Assembly (NCBI GenBank): GCA_017428035.1
Contig: JAFRRR010000106.1
Coordinates: forward strand, 1 to 59,515
Source of the DNA: Bacteroidales bacterium
Lineage (GTDB): Bacteria; Bacteroidota; Bacteroidia; Bacteroidales; UBA932
Direction: 5' to 3'
DNA: 59,515 bases
In this document: positions 32,558 through 43,100 of the stretch, piece by piece
How the letters are laid out: each line of letters opens with the position of its first letter
How positions within the stretch are numbered: the stretch's first letter is position 1
The notes under the pieces: generated by a model
The model's database searches: none
Seen by the model: the letters and a program-made list of their open reading frames with translations, nothing else
What the model was told of the DNA's origin: nothing
Position numbers and translations under genes: made by a program

Positions 32558-34285
32558 ATGGTATTAAAGATCCTTACGCTGCTCGGCTCGCTGGGTATGT
32601 TCCTGTATGGAATGTCCCTTATGAGCGGAGGTCTTCAGAAGATGGCCGGAAACCGGTTGCGCGCCTTTATGGCACGTATGACTTCCAATACCTTCAAGTG
32701 CATTCTCACCGGTATCGTGGTCACTGCAATGGTGCAGAGTTCCACCGCCACCACGCTGATGATTGTCAGCTTTGTGAATGCCGGATTGCTGGCCCTGGGC
32801 AGTGCGATAGCCGTGATTATGGGTGCCAATATCGGCACCACCGTCACCGCGTGGATCTTTGCACTGAGTTTCGGCGGCAGCAGCTGGAGCCTGGGTATGA
32901 TAGCCATCCCGCTGATGTTCTTTGCCTTTGTGTGCATCAGCCTCAAGAAATACAAGAACTTTGGTGAGTTCCTGATGGGTTTTGCCCTGCTGTTCCTGGG
33001 TCTGACCACCCTCAAGGAGACATCCACCGTGCTGCTGGACAACGACGGCGTACGTACTTTCCTGGCATCCCTGTCCGGACACGGCTTCTGGAGCATCCTG
33101 CTCTTTATGGTGGCGGGAGCGGTCATCACCCTTATGCTGCAGAGCAGTGCCACCGCCACCGCCATCACTATGGTGCTGGTTGCCCAAGGCTATATCCCCT
33201 TCACAATGGCCACGGCTATGGTGCTGGGAAGCAACCTGGGTACCACAGTGACATCAAACATTGCCGCTGCGGTGGCCAATGTCAGTGCCAAGCGCACCGC
33301 CAGGGCCCACTTCCTGTTCAACCTGGTGGGTGTGGTGCTGGCCCTGATACTGTTCAGGCCGTTCCTGAGCCTTGTGGGCATCACGGTAGCGGCTCTTGGA
33401 TTCCCCAATCCAGTGACCAACTCCTTTGCCGAGGCCGACGCATCCACACAAGAGGCACTGATTGCCTCACTGCCCTACAGCGTGGCTATGCTGCACACGG
33501 TGTTCAACGTTATCACCACCCTGATTCTAGTGTGGTTTATCCCTCAGCTGGAGAAACTTGTCACCGTTATGGTGCCCAGCAAGGGCGAGGAGAAAGAGAC
33601 TTATCGCCTTAAATATATCGGCATCGGCGCCATCGCTGCCGGCGACCTGGCCTTGAACAGTGCCAAGCTGGAGGTCGTGGAATTCGGAAAACTCTGCCGC
33701 AGGGGGCTTGGATATATCCGGGCCGCCATCAATGCTTCCAACCGTAGCGATTTTGAGGCTGCGGACGAGAAACTGGTTCATTACGAAGAGGTTACCGATA
33801 ATATAGAACGCGAGTTTGCCACCTATCTCAGCGAGGTTACCAAGAACGAGCTCAGCCCGGGCGGTATGGCCCGCGTGCGCGAATTCTACCGTATCATTGG
33901 CGAACTGGAGTCGCTGGGCGACAGCGGCGAGACCGTGGGCAAGATTGTGGCCCGCGCCTGGGACCATGGCGGCCAGTTTACCGACGATATGAAGTCCAAG
34001 CTGAATCATATGGCTGATCTGGTGGACGCCGCCTACGATGCAATGTGCCAGAACCTTGCAACGCCCGTGATCGAGTTGCAGAATATTGACAATGCAGAGC
34101 AGGCAGAAGAGGCCATCAACGACTACCGCAACAAGTTGCGCGAAGAGCACCTTAGCAATATAGAAAAGGCCTCGTATCCCTACGAAACCGGCTCTTTCTA
34201 TATGGATCTGGTGAACTGCTTCGAGAAGATGGGCGACTTCATTATCAACGTCTCCCAGAGCGTCCTCAGCGCCAAAGAAGAATAG
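32558..34285 (+). CDS. Na/Pi cotransporter family protein with PhoU-like C-terminus
   Basis: The 575-residue protein carries the duplicated Na/Pi-cotransporter signature: QSSTATTLMIVSFV in the first half and LQSSATATAITMVL in the second, with about nine hydrophobic helices. Residues about 360-575 are soluble and helical, PhoU-like. Proteins of this type import phosphate or related anions with sodium. The gene stands alone, 9 bp from the convergent MATE gene. Confidence 0.9.
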   Translation: MVLKILTLLGSLGMFLYGMSLMSGGLQKMAGNRLRAFMARMTSNTFKCILTGIVVTAMVQSSTATTLMIVSFVNAGLLALGSAIAVIMGANIGTTVTAWIFALSFGGSSWSLGMIAIPLMFFAFVCISLKKYKNFGEFLMGFALLFLGLTTLKETSTVLLDNDGVRTFLASLSGHGFWSILLFMVAGAVITLMLQSSATATAITMVLVAQGYIPFTMATAMVLGSNLGTTVTSNIAAAVANVSAKRTARAHFLFNLVGVVLALILFRPFLSLVGITVAALGFPNPVTNSFAEADASTQEALIASLPYSVAMLHTVFNVITTLILVWFIPQLEKLVTVMVPSKGEEKETYRLKYIGIGAIAAGDLALNSAKLEVVEFGKLCRRGLGYIRAAINASNRSDFEAADEKLVHYEEVTDNIEREFATYLSEVTKNELSPGGMARVREFYRIIGELESLGDSGETVGKIVARAWDHGGQFTDDMKSKLNHMADLVDAAYDAMCQNLATPVIELQNIDNAEQAEEAINDYRNKLREEHLSNIEKASYPYETGSFYMDLVNCFEKMGDFIINVSQSVLSAKEE

Positions 34286-34294
34286 AACAGCCAT

Positions 34295-35623
34295 CTACAG
34301 ATACCGCTTGCGGTAGCCCAGTAGCAATGCCGCACCCAGCAGCAGTGCCAGCAGCTCTGCCGCAGGGGCAGAATACCATATACCCTCCATCCCGAAGACT
34401 GCCGGCAGTATAAATACGCACGACAGCTCAAACAAAAACGTCCTGGAGAATGACATCACGGCGGAAACGGGGCCGTTGTTCAGTCCAGTGAACCAGGCCG
34501 ATACGAACATCGACAAGCCACTAAGCAGGAAGCATAGGGAATAGATTCTTGTGGCGTGCACCGTGAGGTCGGCGAGATCAGTGTCATACCCCACGAACAG
34601 TTTTGACACCGGCTGTGCAATAAGCTGCGCCGCCACGCATAACACGGCCCCCAGCGCGAGCATCAGCACAAGGCTGTGGCGAAGCAGGCTGCGAAGCTCT
34701 TCCCTGTCCCCCGCCCCATAGTTAAAGCCTATCAGCGGTGTCACCGCCAGATTGTAGCCGATAAACATCGCTACGAAAATAAATCCCATATAAAGTATCA
34801 CAGAGTACGCCGCCACGCCGTTCTCGCCGTAATAGTGCATCAGCTGCAGGTTGTAGCACATAGAGACCACATTGAACGATATGTTGCCCACAAACTCCGA
34901 CAGGCCGTTGGTGCAGGCCTTTGCGATAGGGGTCAGGTCAAACCTGACCGGCATAAACTTCAGGCGGGTATGGTTGAACTTGCTGGAGAAATACCACAAC
35001 GGATAAAATCCGCCCGCAAAGCATCCTATCATAGAACCGGCGGCGGCTCCGGCAAGTCCCCATCCAAAGCCCATTATAAACAGGGCGTCCAGTGCGATAT
35101 TGATTATACCGCTGGCGATGGCCAGACGAGTCCCCATCCGCGGACGGCCCGCCACCATAAAGAAGGGCTGAAAGCCCAGCTGCATCATAAAGCCGGGGAG
35201 TCCTATAGCACATATACGTCCATAGATGACGCACTGCTCTATCATCTCCCCTTCTGCCCCGAGCGCCACCGCCAGCGGCCTCATCCATATTATCAAGGGG
35301 ATAGCGAGGACCACAGATACCAGCAATATGAACTCTACGAACATAGAGAAGTAGCGGTTTGCCTGCTCGGGCAGCCCCTGCCCCAGCGTTTTGGAGACAA
35401 GCGCGGCCCCTCCGGTGCCGACCATCAGGCCCAGGGCGCCCACCAGACCGACCGCCGGCCAAATCAGGTTGAGTGCGGCAAACGCCGTCGTCCCCACCAG
35501 ATTGGACACGAACAGCCCATCCACGATGCTGTAGATGCTGATAACGATGTTCATCACTATCAGCGGCAGCGATGCGGCTATAAGCCTTCTGTAGCCGTAA
35601 TGTCCGTCCAGTCTGTGTTCCAC
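34295..35623 (-). CDS. MATE family efflux transporter
   Basis: The 442-residue protein has about twelve transmembrane helices in two repeats. Features are the short N-terminal region IAASLPLIVMNIVISIYSIVDGLFVSNLVG, typical of MATE helix 1-2 (polyspecific Na+- or H+-driven exporters), and AALNLIWPAVGLVGALGLMVGTGGAALVSK. No signal to a specific drug is visible. It is convergent with the Na/Pi gene and not part of the ribosomal operon, which ends at a terminator just upstream of it. Confidence 0.88.
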   Translation of the reverse strand: MEHRLDGHYGYRRLIAASLPLIVMNIVISIYSIVDGLFVSNLVGTTAFAALNLIWPAVGLVGALGLMVGTGGAALVSKTLGQGLPEQANRYFSMFVEFILLVSVVLAIPLIIWMRPLAVALGAEGEMIEQCVIYGRICAIGLPGFMMQLGFQPFFMVAGRPRMGTRLAIASGIINIALDALFIMGFGWGLAGAAAGSMIGCFAGGFYPLWYFSSKFNHTRLKFMPVRFDLTPIAKACTNGLSEFVGNISFNVVSMCYNLQLMHYYGENGVAAYSVILYMGFIFVAMFIGYNLAVTPLIGFNYGAGDREELRSLLRHSLVLMLALGAVLCVAAQLIAQPVSKLFVGYDTDLADLTVHATRIYSLCFLLSGLSMFVSAWFTGLNNGPVSAVMSFSRTFLFELSCVFILPAVFGMEGIWYSAPAAELLALLLGAALLLGYRKRYL

Positions 35624-35649
35624 TTTATCGGCGAAATTGTTTGGGGAAT

Positions 35650-35680
35650 AAAAAAGGGCATCCCGGAAAAGGGACGCCCC
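35650..35680 (-). terminator. Terminator of the bS6-bS18-bL9 operon
   Basis: Read on the minus strand, GGGCGTCCC and GGGATGCCC pair (with one G-U), followed by TTTTTT. It lies about 21 bp after the rplI stop codon. Confidence 0.85.
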
Positions 35681-35700
35681 TGATTATGCTGTAATAATGA

Positions 35701-36225
35701 TTACTCAGCTGCGGGAGCTTCTGCCTCGGCTGCGGGAGCCTCAGCGGGCTTCTCGGCTTCCTGGGGTTCGGAATCCTCAGAAGGAACAACCTCGAACTTG
35801 AAGGTAGCCTTGATATCCTTGTAGCACTTTACAACTGCCTCGTATGCACCGGTAGCCTTAACCACGTCGCTGCCTACGATTTCGATGTTCTTGCGGTCTA
35901 CGTCAAAGCCCATAGCGTTCAGTGCCTCGGCAATCTGGATGTTGTTTACAGAACCGAACACTTTGCCCTTGCTGCTGACCTTGGCGGGAACCTTTACAAC
36001 AGCTGCTGCAAGCTTGCTTGCAAGAGCCTCGGCATCACCACGGAGCTTAGCCTCTTTGTGAGCGCGCTGACGAAGATTCTCTGCGTGTACCTTCTTTGCA
36101 GAAGGGGTAGCCATAATGGCCATACCCTGGGGAATAAGATAGTTGGCTGCGTAGCCGTCCTTTACCTTTACCACGTCATCCTTGTAACCAAGGTTCTTGA
36201 CATCTTGTTTAAGTATGATTTCCAT
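35701..36225 (-). CDS. rplI: Ribosomal protein bL9 with acidic C-terminal extension
   Basis: The N-terminal domain MEIILKQDVKNLGYKDDVVKVKDGYAANYL is the bL9 signature, followed by the connecting helix and C-terminal domain. At 174 residues it is longer than the usual ~148; the extra C-terminal ~27 residues are rich in Pro, Ala and Glu. It binds 23S rRNA in the large subunit. It is last in the S6-S18-L9 operon. Confidence 0.96.
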   Translation of the reverse strand: MEIILKQDVKNLGYKDDVVKVKDGYAANYLIPQGMAIMATPSAKKVHAENLRQRAHKEAKLRGDAEALASKLAAAVVKVPAKVSSKGKVFGSVNNIQIAEALNAMGFDVDRKNIEIVGSDVVKATGAYEAVVKCYKDIKATFKFEVVPSEDSEPQEAEKPAEAPAAEAEAPAAE

Positions 36226-36239
36226 ATACGCGCCTCCTA

Positions 36240-36506
36240 TTATTTCATTAAGTCAGTTACGTAAGGCAGAAGAGCCAGATGGCGGGCACGCTTAACGGCC
36301 TGAGCCACTTTGCGCTGGAACTTCAGGGAAGTACCGGTGATGCGGCGGGGAAGAATCTTGCCCTGCTCGTTGAGGAACTTCTTGAGGAACTCGGGATCTT
36401 TATAATCCACGTATTTGATACCGGCCTTTTTGAAACGGCAGTATTTCTTTCTCTTAACATCCACTGTCGGGGGATTGAGAAATCTGATGTTGTTCTGCTG
36501 TGCCAT
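36240..36506 (-). CDS. rpsR: Ribosomal protein bS18
   Basis: An 88-residue basic protein with the bS18 core ([32 protein letters not shown]). The N-terminus has KKYCRFKK with a single cysteine, so it is not a zinc-binding type. It forms a pair with bS6 in the small subunit. It lies 2 bp after rpsF. Confidence 0.96.
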   Translation of the reverse strand: MAQQNNIRFLNPPTVDVKRKKYCRFKKAGIKYVDYKDPEFLKKFLNEQGKILPRRITGTSLKFQRKVAQAVKRARHLALLPYVTDLMK

Positions 36507-36508
36507 AA

Positions 36509-36868
36509 TTAGTCCTCCTTGGTTTCTGTTTGAGCCTCTGCTTTCTTGGAGCGGCGACGCTCTGCATAAGCAATGGCGTGCTTGTCCATAGCTACAGTCT
36601 GGAAACGGATGATGCGCTCATCGCGTTTGAACTGAGTCTCAAAAGTTGCAATAAATTCGGGCTCAGCCTTGAATTCGATAAGGTGATAGAACCCGGTGGT
36701 CTTCTTGTCGATGGGGTAAGCAAGTTTCTTCAGACCCCAATCTTCTTCGTACACGATCTCACCGCCGTTGTCGGTGATAAAGCTCGAGTACTTAGCAGCC
36801 GCTTCCTTCATCTGGCTTTCAGACAAAATGGGAGTTGCAATGAAAACGGTTTCGTACTGTTTAAGCAT
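36509..36868 (-). CDS. rpsF: Ribosomal protein bS6
   Basis: ATG 36868 gives [15 protein letters not shown], 119 residues, the typical bS6 start; a longer frame would begin upstream inside the promoter region. [19 protein letters not shown] and the RDERIIRF segment are characteristic. It opens the S6-S18-L9 operon. Confidence 0.95.
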   Translation of the reverse strand: MLKQYETVFIATPILSESQMKEAAAKYSSFITDNGGEIVYEEDWGLKKLAYPIDKKTTGFYHLIEFKAEPEFIATFETQFKRDERIIRFQTVAMDKHAIAYAERRRSKKAEAQTETKED

Positions 36869-36901
36869 TTTGTTAATAATTGGTTTTGTTAAAATGGGTT
36901 G

Positions 36902-36931
36902 CAAAGATAAAACAATTTCGCCAAAAAGCAA
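36902..36931 (-). promoter_or_regulatory. -33/-7 promoter of the rpsF operon
   Basis: On the minus strand TTG (36929-36931) and TATCTTTG (36902-36909) are 19 bp apart. The leader to the ATG is about 30 nt. Confidence 0.75.
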
Positions 36932-36940
36932 CTTAATTTA

Positions 36941-36948
36941 TAACTTTG
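36941..36948 (+). promoter_or_regulatory. -7 promoter element of the LysR-type gene
   Basis: TAACTTTG fits TAnnTTTG and ends 6 bp before the ATG at 36955. It lies only 9 bp from the -33 element of the divergent rpsF promoter. Confidence 0.6.
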
Positions 36949-36954
36949 CGCTGT

Positions 36955-37206
36955 ATGACAGACAAAAGACTGCTTGTTTTCACAATTCTCGCCCGCACTC
37001 TTAGCTTCAGCGAGACCGCCCGCCAGACAGGAATAAGCCAGCCGGCGGTGAGCAAGCACATTGCCGCCCTGGAATCCGAGATAGGTGCCGCCCTGTTTGT
37101 CCGCTACGGCCGCACTGTGGCCCTGACCGAAAAGGGCCTGGCGCTACTGCAGATTGCGGAGAAGATTCTGGATGGCTACGCCCAGATAGAGATTATCAAG
37201 GAATAA
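36955..37206 (+). CDS. Stand-alone LysR-type DNA-binding domain
   Basis: The 83-residue product covers only the winged helix-turn-helix of a LysR regulator: FTILARTLSFSETARQTGISQPAVSKHIAALESEIG is the usual recognition region, then FVRYGRTVALTEKG and a short linker helix. The stop is followed directly by a strong terminator, and no effector domain is present in any frame nearby. LysR proteins are normally ~300 residues. This may be a complete small repressor or a truncated gene. It is divergent from the ribosomal operon, sharing an ~86-bp upstream region. Confidence 0.85.
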   Translation: MTDKRLLVFTILARTLSFSETARQTGISQPAVSKHIAALESEIGAALFVRYGRTVALTEKGLALLQIAEKILDGYAQIEIIKE

Positions 37207-37241
37207 AAAAGGGGAACCCGTTTGGATTCCCCTCTTTTATT
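37206..37241. terminator. Bidirectional terminator
   Basis: Hairpin with GGGGAA (37211-37216) and TTCCCC (37227-37232) plus inner CC/GG pairs, A-run before and T-run after. It separates the LysR-type gene from the minus-strand SusCD operon and can serve both. Confidence 0.88.
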
Positions 37242-37258
37242 ATCAATTGGTGGGACAA

Positions 37259-37807
37259 TTAGAAACCGTCCTGGTCTCCTTCGAAACCAGTGAAACGGAA
37301 ACCACCAACTTGGTAATGGGTAAATTCCATTCCATACGAAGCATACATACTAGTAAAGTAGTCTCCTCCGACAAAAGTCAATTCAAAATAAATTGAATCA
37401 GCCGGCATTCCGCTGGGAGTAGTTGCTGCCCCGGGGATAATTATGCCTTTGTCAACAATCATCTGAGGGCCATGGTATGCTGAACTGCCATACAGGTTGT
37501 CCAGGACATCTTCACTACCGAAAGTCTTCTGCTCAAGTTTGCAGGGAATCTTTGCCTGATATCCAATGAAGTATTCTTCATCGGCAATATATATCGAGTC
37601 GGTAGCATTGGCTGAAGTGTTAAATGTAAAAACACGTGAGTACCCACCCAACACATCGGTATCTACCAGTTCGCCATTGTCGTTAACGGCATTATATTTT
37701 ACAGACCACTCACCTGCAACATCTTTGGCAACAGTGGAGCCAATAGGATCCTTCTGGCAAGAGATTGCAAGAATAGCGATCGCTGCTAATAAAAATAATC
37801 TTTTCAT
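37259..37807 (-). CDS. Lipid-binding-hydrolase-type (PF12888-like) lipoprotein
   Basis: The 182-residue lipoprotein (MKRLFLLAAIAILAISC, C17, followed by QKD) has a beta-barrel-like mature part: VAGEWSVKYNAVNDNGE and a repeated tyrosine/glycine pattern, ending GGFRFTGFEGDQDGF. It resembles the calycin-like lipid-binding lipoproteins that sit after SusC/SusD and DUF5012 genes. QKD just after the cysteine resembles a surface-export signal. Last gene of the SusCD operon. Confidence 0.7.
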   Translation of the reverse strand: MKRLFLLAAIAILAISCQKDPIGSTVAKDVAGEWSVKYNAVNDNGELVDTDVLGGYSRVFTFNTSANATDSIYIADEEYFIGYQAKIPCKLEQKTFGSEDVLDNLYGSSAYHGPQMIVDKGIIIPGAATTPSGMPADSIYFELTFVGGDYFTSMYASYGMEFTHYQVGGFRFTGFEGDQDGF

Positions 37808-37822
37808 TGATTAATCCTCCTG

Positions 37823-38650
37823 TTATTCCTGTTTAATTACAATGTGCATAGGACCAACCACGCCGTCGGCATATTGAGTATCGTACGACAGGGTCTTGGT
37901 TGCAGGATCATAGACACCATTTTTAAGCCAGTCCAGACCGTCTTTCCAGGCTGAAATAAACGATGACAACAGAGTGACTGACATGTCTGCATTAAGAATC
38001 AGATTACCAGTCATATCAAAGTAGGTAGCATACGCACCACTCTGATACAGATCCACATAGTAGCCACCCCTACCCTGGATGCTGGTGTACCAACCACCAA
38101 TAAGGTCACTGACTGAATAGATATTACCCGCAACCTTGGAGATGGTTATAGAAACACTCGGGGTTACAAACGGTGCCCTTGCCCATGCCTGTACGCCGGG
38201 GTCAAAATTGCTTTGATCAGAATAATACTGTGCGTATTCAAGGTAGGTAGCGTCGACAAAGATTGATTCCTTGGCATCGAGTGAATAACCTCCAGCCATA
38301 TCTACTTCGATTGTCGGGTCATAAACATAAACCATACGTGATTTCTCGAAGTAGAAACCTTCTTTGCTGGTGTTGCAGTATACTATCTGGTAGAAGCCGG
38401 ACTCACTGGTATCGACTTCGTCAACCAGATTGCCGTTAGGATCGATGATATAGACCTCGACGTCGCTGGCTCCCTCGCAAGGGGTATAACCGGGCTCAAC
38501 ATACGGATCACCCATCTCAACGTACATAGCCATATCGCCATTCAGGGTAAAGTACTCTGTCTCCAGGGTCTTGTCTGCGGAAGCCTTCTCGCAGCTGCCA
38601 ACAACAAATGCGGCAAATGCTATTGATAATATGTAAATGATTTTTTTCAT
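37823..38650 (-). CDS. DUF5012-like (Ig-fold) surface lipoprotein
   Basis: The 275-residue lipoprotein (C20 in FVVGSC) begins with an Ig-like domain (YFTLNGDMAMYVEMGDPYVEPGY... GFYQIVYCNTSKEGF) as in DUF5011/DUF5012 proteins, then a C-terminal beta-rich region. Such lipoproteins accompany SusC/SusD pairs and may help bind substrate at the surface. Gap to SusD is 12 bp. Confidence 0.72.
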   Translation of the reverse strand: MKKIIYILSIAFAAFVVGSCEKASADKTLETEYFTLNGDMAMYVEMGDPYVEPGYTPCEGASDVEVYIIDPNGNLVDEVDTSESGFYQIVYCNTSKEGFYFEKSRMVYVYDPTIEVDMAGGYSLDAKESIFVDATYLEYAQYYSDQSNFDPGVQAWARAPFVTPSVSITISKVAGNIYSVSDLIGGWYTSIQGRGGYYVDLYQSGAYATYFDMTGNLILNADMSVTLLSSFISAWKDGLDWLKNGVYDPATKTLSYDTQYADGVVGPMHIVIKQE

Positions 38651-38662
38651 ATCTGTGTCTTA

Positions 38663-40147
38663 TTATTTAGCCCAGAATACTTTAACGTTAGGCAGTTTAA
38701 CCTCAGGGCAATTGATGTTTGACTGAGATGAAACCAATGCATAAGGCCAACGCTGGATAGTGGTGCGCTGCCCTACCTCTGTATCATACTTGTAAGGGGT
38801 ATAGAGCTCACCTGCAGGCAGAGCTGAAGCGTTCAAATTATCACCCTGACGGTCATAAATGTCATCTGCTGTCATATTGCCGAAAGCAGGATAGCCAAGA
38901 CGACGCAGCTCACACCAAGCTTCATAGTTGTTGACGCCAGAGAGTGCAACCCACTTCTGGACACCTATGCACCTGGCTGCATTTGAATTGTCAAAAGGCC
39001 AAGCTGCGATGGCAGCGCTTGCGCCATCTACACCAGCAGCGTCGAAGGAAGCCTCGATGGCTGCTTCATAATACCTCTTTGCCTTAGCTGCATCTTTTGA
39101 TGCAAAATACTCAGCAAGCCAGAAGTTCACCTCAGCTACGGAAATAAGCACTACAGGAGTGTCATAAGCCATCTTGGGACGGCAGAATGACTTCTTGTAG
39201 TTCAAGGAAGTAGAGAGGTTGTCACCAGAGATACTGCCCCAGTACTGACCTGAAGTATTGGTATCAAAGAAAGCACCAAGACGTGCATCGTTGTATGCGT
39301 TCATTGTTCTGAAAAGGGCAACATTGAGCGCAACGTTGATCTGAGTAGAACCGAAATAGGTTGCAAACTCCTCTTGATAGAAAGGATTGGCCTTACCACT
39401 GGCATTTGCCCAGAAGCCTTTCCAAGCAACGTCCTCTGTAGGGAAATTATCCTGATTGATGAGAGATGCAAGCTGAGAATCAACATTTACTTTACCGCTC
39501 TCTCTCATAAGTATCTTGAGCTTGAGGGCGTTAGCAAACTTAATCCAGTTAGCTGCAGACTGTCCCGTGTAGAGGAAGTTGGTAGCTACGGCATCTGTCT
39601 CGGAAACCTTGGAGAGAGCTTCGTCGAGTTCTGCAAGGATACCTTCATAAACTGTAGCACCTTCGTCAAAGTGAGGGTTCGGATATTTCTCTGCATCCAT
39701 TGACTCGGTATAAGGAACCTCGCCATAGGCATCCACAAGGGCCTGGAAAGCGAAAGCACGAAGAGTAGTGGCTGCAAGGTAAGTACCCCACTGGCTGTCA
39801 GCAGCGGCATTGTCACGGATTACGGTAGCGTTGCTGATGCAACCCTGCATAATCTGGGAATAGAAACTGCTGGAGCGAGTCTGAGACATTGTGAACTGAC
39901 TGAAGTCCACGTAGTTGGAAGTACCGAACGACTGAGCATACTGCTGTGCGAAATAACCGCCTGTAATTCTGAAGAAGTCACCGTAGCTTGCGCACAATGC
40001 CATTTCTGCAGCAGGGAAGATATTATCGTTAGTCACCATTGCAGGTGTAGCCGAATTCGGATCGTAGTTGATGTCAAGCCAATCTTTGCAGGACACCAGC
40101 GAGAGAGTAGCTATTGCAATAACTAATGTAACTATAATCTTTTTCAT
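38663..40147 (-). CDS. SusD/RagB-like nutrient-binding lipoprotein
   Basis: The 494-residue lipoprotein (C20; mature start CKDWLDINYDPNSAT) is typical of the SusD-like_2 group, with repeated helices (TPR-like: ATTLRAFAFQALVDAYGEVPYTESM; AANWIKFANALKLKILMR) and the C-terminal lid region. It caps SusC at the outer membrane surface and captures substrate. It follows the SusC gene with a 14-bp gap. Confidence 0.92.
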   Translation of the reverse strand: MKKIIVTLVIAIATLSLVSCKDWLDINYDPNSATPAMVTNDNIFPAAEMALCASYGDFFRITGGYFAQQYAQSFGTSNYVDFSQFTMSQTRSSSFYSQIMQGCISNATVIRDNAAADSQWGTYLAATTLRAFAFQALVDAYGEVPYTESMDAEKYPNPHFDEGATVYEGILAELDEALSKVSETDAVATNFLYTGQSAANWIKFANALKLKILMRESGKVNVDSQLASLINQDNFPTEDVAWKGFWANASGKANPFYQEEFATYFGSTQINVALNVALFRTMNAYNDARLGAFFDTNTSGQYWGSISGDNLSTSLNYKKSFCRPKMAYDTPVVLISVAEVNFWLAEYFASKDAAKAKRYYEAAIEASFDAAGVDGASAAIAAWPFDNSNAARCIGVQKWVALSGVNNYEAWCELRRLGYPAFGNMTADDIYDRQGDNLNASALPAGELYTPYKYDTEVGQRTTIQRWPYALVSSQSNINCPEVKLPNVKVFWAK

Positions 40148-40161
40148 GATTCGAATCCTCC

Positions 40162-43100
40162 TTAGAATTTAAGATTCACATTGAAGCCATAGATACGGCA
40201 TGAAGGATTGTTGTACATTTCACCAAAAGTACCTACGAGGTCTGTACCCTCGGTAGTAGCCTCAGGATCGACATAGTAGTTGTCGCGTGCTGTCCAGGTG
40301 AATGCATTGTTGACAAATGCAGAAAGACCAATATTTGAGAAAGGTCCAATCCATTTCTTGGGAAGGTTCCAGGTCAAGGTGATGTTGCGGAGCTTAGCAT
40401 AGCTGCGGTCCATCAGATAAGCCTCACCGGACATTCCGTAACCGTGATCGTTGAAATAGGTCTGGTAAGAACTGTTGCTCGGGTAGAGAGGAACAACATT
40501 CTCGTCGTAGCCAAGAACATTACCGTCATCGTCGACATACTCACAAATGGAGTTGGGGATAATGAACGGCCTGCGGTCGTTGTAGGTAGTGATGATACCG
40601 TTACCGGTGAACTGCATAATGTTGCGGGTACGGGAGAACATGTATCCACCGTAACGAACATCCAAGGTGGCGCTCAGAGCCAGGCTCTTGTATGCGAACT
40701 GAGTTGTCAGACCGCCTGTCCACTTGAAGTTCATATCCTTGCCCGTAGGCTGAACGGACTTGGTCTGCTTGGGCTGACCTTCTTCGTCAACGATGATCCA
40801 TCCGTCATATTCGCTATCAGGATCATCATAATATCTTGACTGATAAGTCCAGAAAGTACCGATAGGCTGACCTTCTTCTGCATACATGTATACAGCATCG
40901 TTACCGGCGCTGAAACCATTGATGGCAACCCTGCCGCCGAAGTTCTCGGGGAGAGATACTACCTTGCTCCAGTTCTTTGCCCAGTTGACGCTCAAATCCC
41001 AACGGAAGTCACGGGTCTGTACCGGAACGAAGTCAAAGAGCAACTCAACACCACGGTTGCGAACAACACCGAAGTTGGTCACTGCAGATGTGTAACCGGT
41101 ACCGGGGTCAACGGTCACGTTGAAGATCTGGTCTGAAGTAAGCTTATTGTAGTAAGCTGCATCAATACCGATACGGCCCTCAAAGAACTGCAGGTTGGTA
41201 CCAACCTCAAACTCAGTTGTCATCTCAGGACGAAGAGTAGAAGAGTTGTTACGCGCGCTGCGGGCAAATGCGTTCACACCGTTCATAGGGAAAGAAGCAA
41301 TGCCTGAGCCATAATATCCACGATAAGCAGCCTGAACATAGGCGGGGTTGGTGCGGTATACACCGGCATCGTTACCAGTCTTACCATAGGAAGCTCTGAT
41401 CTTACCAAAGGAGAGGATGTCATTCTTAGGCATCAGGTTGGTGAAGATAAAGCTGGCGGTAACACCAGGATAGAAGAAGCTGTTCTTACCCATAGGGAGG
41501 GTAGAAGACCAGTCGTTACGTGCAGTCAGATCCAGGAAGAATGTATCCTTATATCCGAGAGTAACGTCTCCGAACACACCAATCAGACGACGCTTGGTCT
41601 GTGCCTCTGCGAGGTCAGTCCAGTCTGCGCCGTTGCTCAGATCCCAGAATCCGGAATAGAATGCAAGACCGGTGGCGACACCGTTCATAGAAGTCGACGC
41701 ACGTTCGTTGATATTGGTACCCAGAATCGCGGTCACTGTGAGGTCACCATCAATAAAGTCATCGTTGTAGGTAGCCATGAAATCGTGGTTGAACTCATAG
41801 TTGCGATAGTACTGAGCGGCAACAGAACCATCCTGATTCATGCTGGAGGGTGCATAACCCTTATCATCGTAGATCAGGGCATCTGTCAGACTAATCTGAG
41901 GCACACCGTTCTTGTAGTCGAAATCGCCATAATTGAAACCATACCTATAAGTTAAGGTGAGGAAATCAAAAGGCATCACGTCGGCCTGAACCTTACCGAA
42001 GAGACTCTTCTGGTCGGTATGATTGTAGTTATTCTCAACTGCCCAGTAAGGGTTGGTGATACCGTAAGGAGTCAGGTAAGCCTCGGGAGTATTGAAGGGG
42101 TTGGATGTATCCTTAAGGTCAACGAGGGAGATGTTACGAGGGAACTCAAGGAGACCGTCGATAGCAAATGCGCCCTGATCCATAAGGACTGCATCTGTCT
42201 TGGAAAGTGCAAAGTTGATGGTAGAGCTTACTTTGAGCCAGGATACAGGAGCATAAGAACTGCTCATTGTAATGGTGTTTCTGGTATATTTATCCTTGTT
42301 GTAAGGCATAATACCATCATCGCTCGAATTTGCATAAGACAGATAATATGTCATCTTCTGGTCATCGGAGATACCGCTCAGAGCGACACTGTGGTTCTGG
42401 CTCCATCCAATCTCAAAGAAATCCTGGATATTGGTGGGGAGAGCCTCGAACTTGCCGTAGCGCTGCTTACCGTTCCATACAGGACCATAAACCTGATAAG
42501 AACCGTCAAGACGCGGACCCCAGGAACCATTCTCAATCCAAGTCTGGGTACCGTTCCATCCCTGTCCGAAATCATTCTGGAAAATAGGGAGGTTAGCCAG
42601 CTGACGAGCCTGAACACCGCCATTGTACTCAATGGAGAAGTTCCTGTCAGCATTTCTCTTACCCTGCTTGGTGGTCACGATGATGACGCCGTTGGCGGCA
42701 CGTGAACCATAGAGAGCGGTTGCGGCTGCACCCTTGAGGACAGTCATGGTCTCGATGTTATCCGGAGCAATGCTTGTGATGCCGGTCATAGGGATACCGT
42801 CTACAACATAGAGAGGCTGGTTGCTACCTGCAATAGAGCTGTAGCCACGGATAACCACACTTGTTGCAGCACCAGGGTCGGTAGAGGTCGAGTTAATCTG
42901 CAGACCTGCAACCTTACCTGCGAGGGTGTTGGTAACGTTTGTGGCACGCTGACCAGCAATCTCCTCGTTCTTGACGGTAGTAGCGGCATAACCGATGGAT
43001 TTCTCACTACGGGTGATACCCATCGCAGTTACCACTGCCTCGTCCAGAAGCATCAAGTCATCTTCCATCACAACATTCATGGTCGCACCGGTAACTTCCT

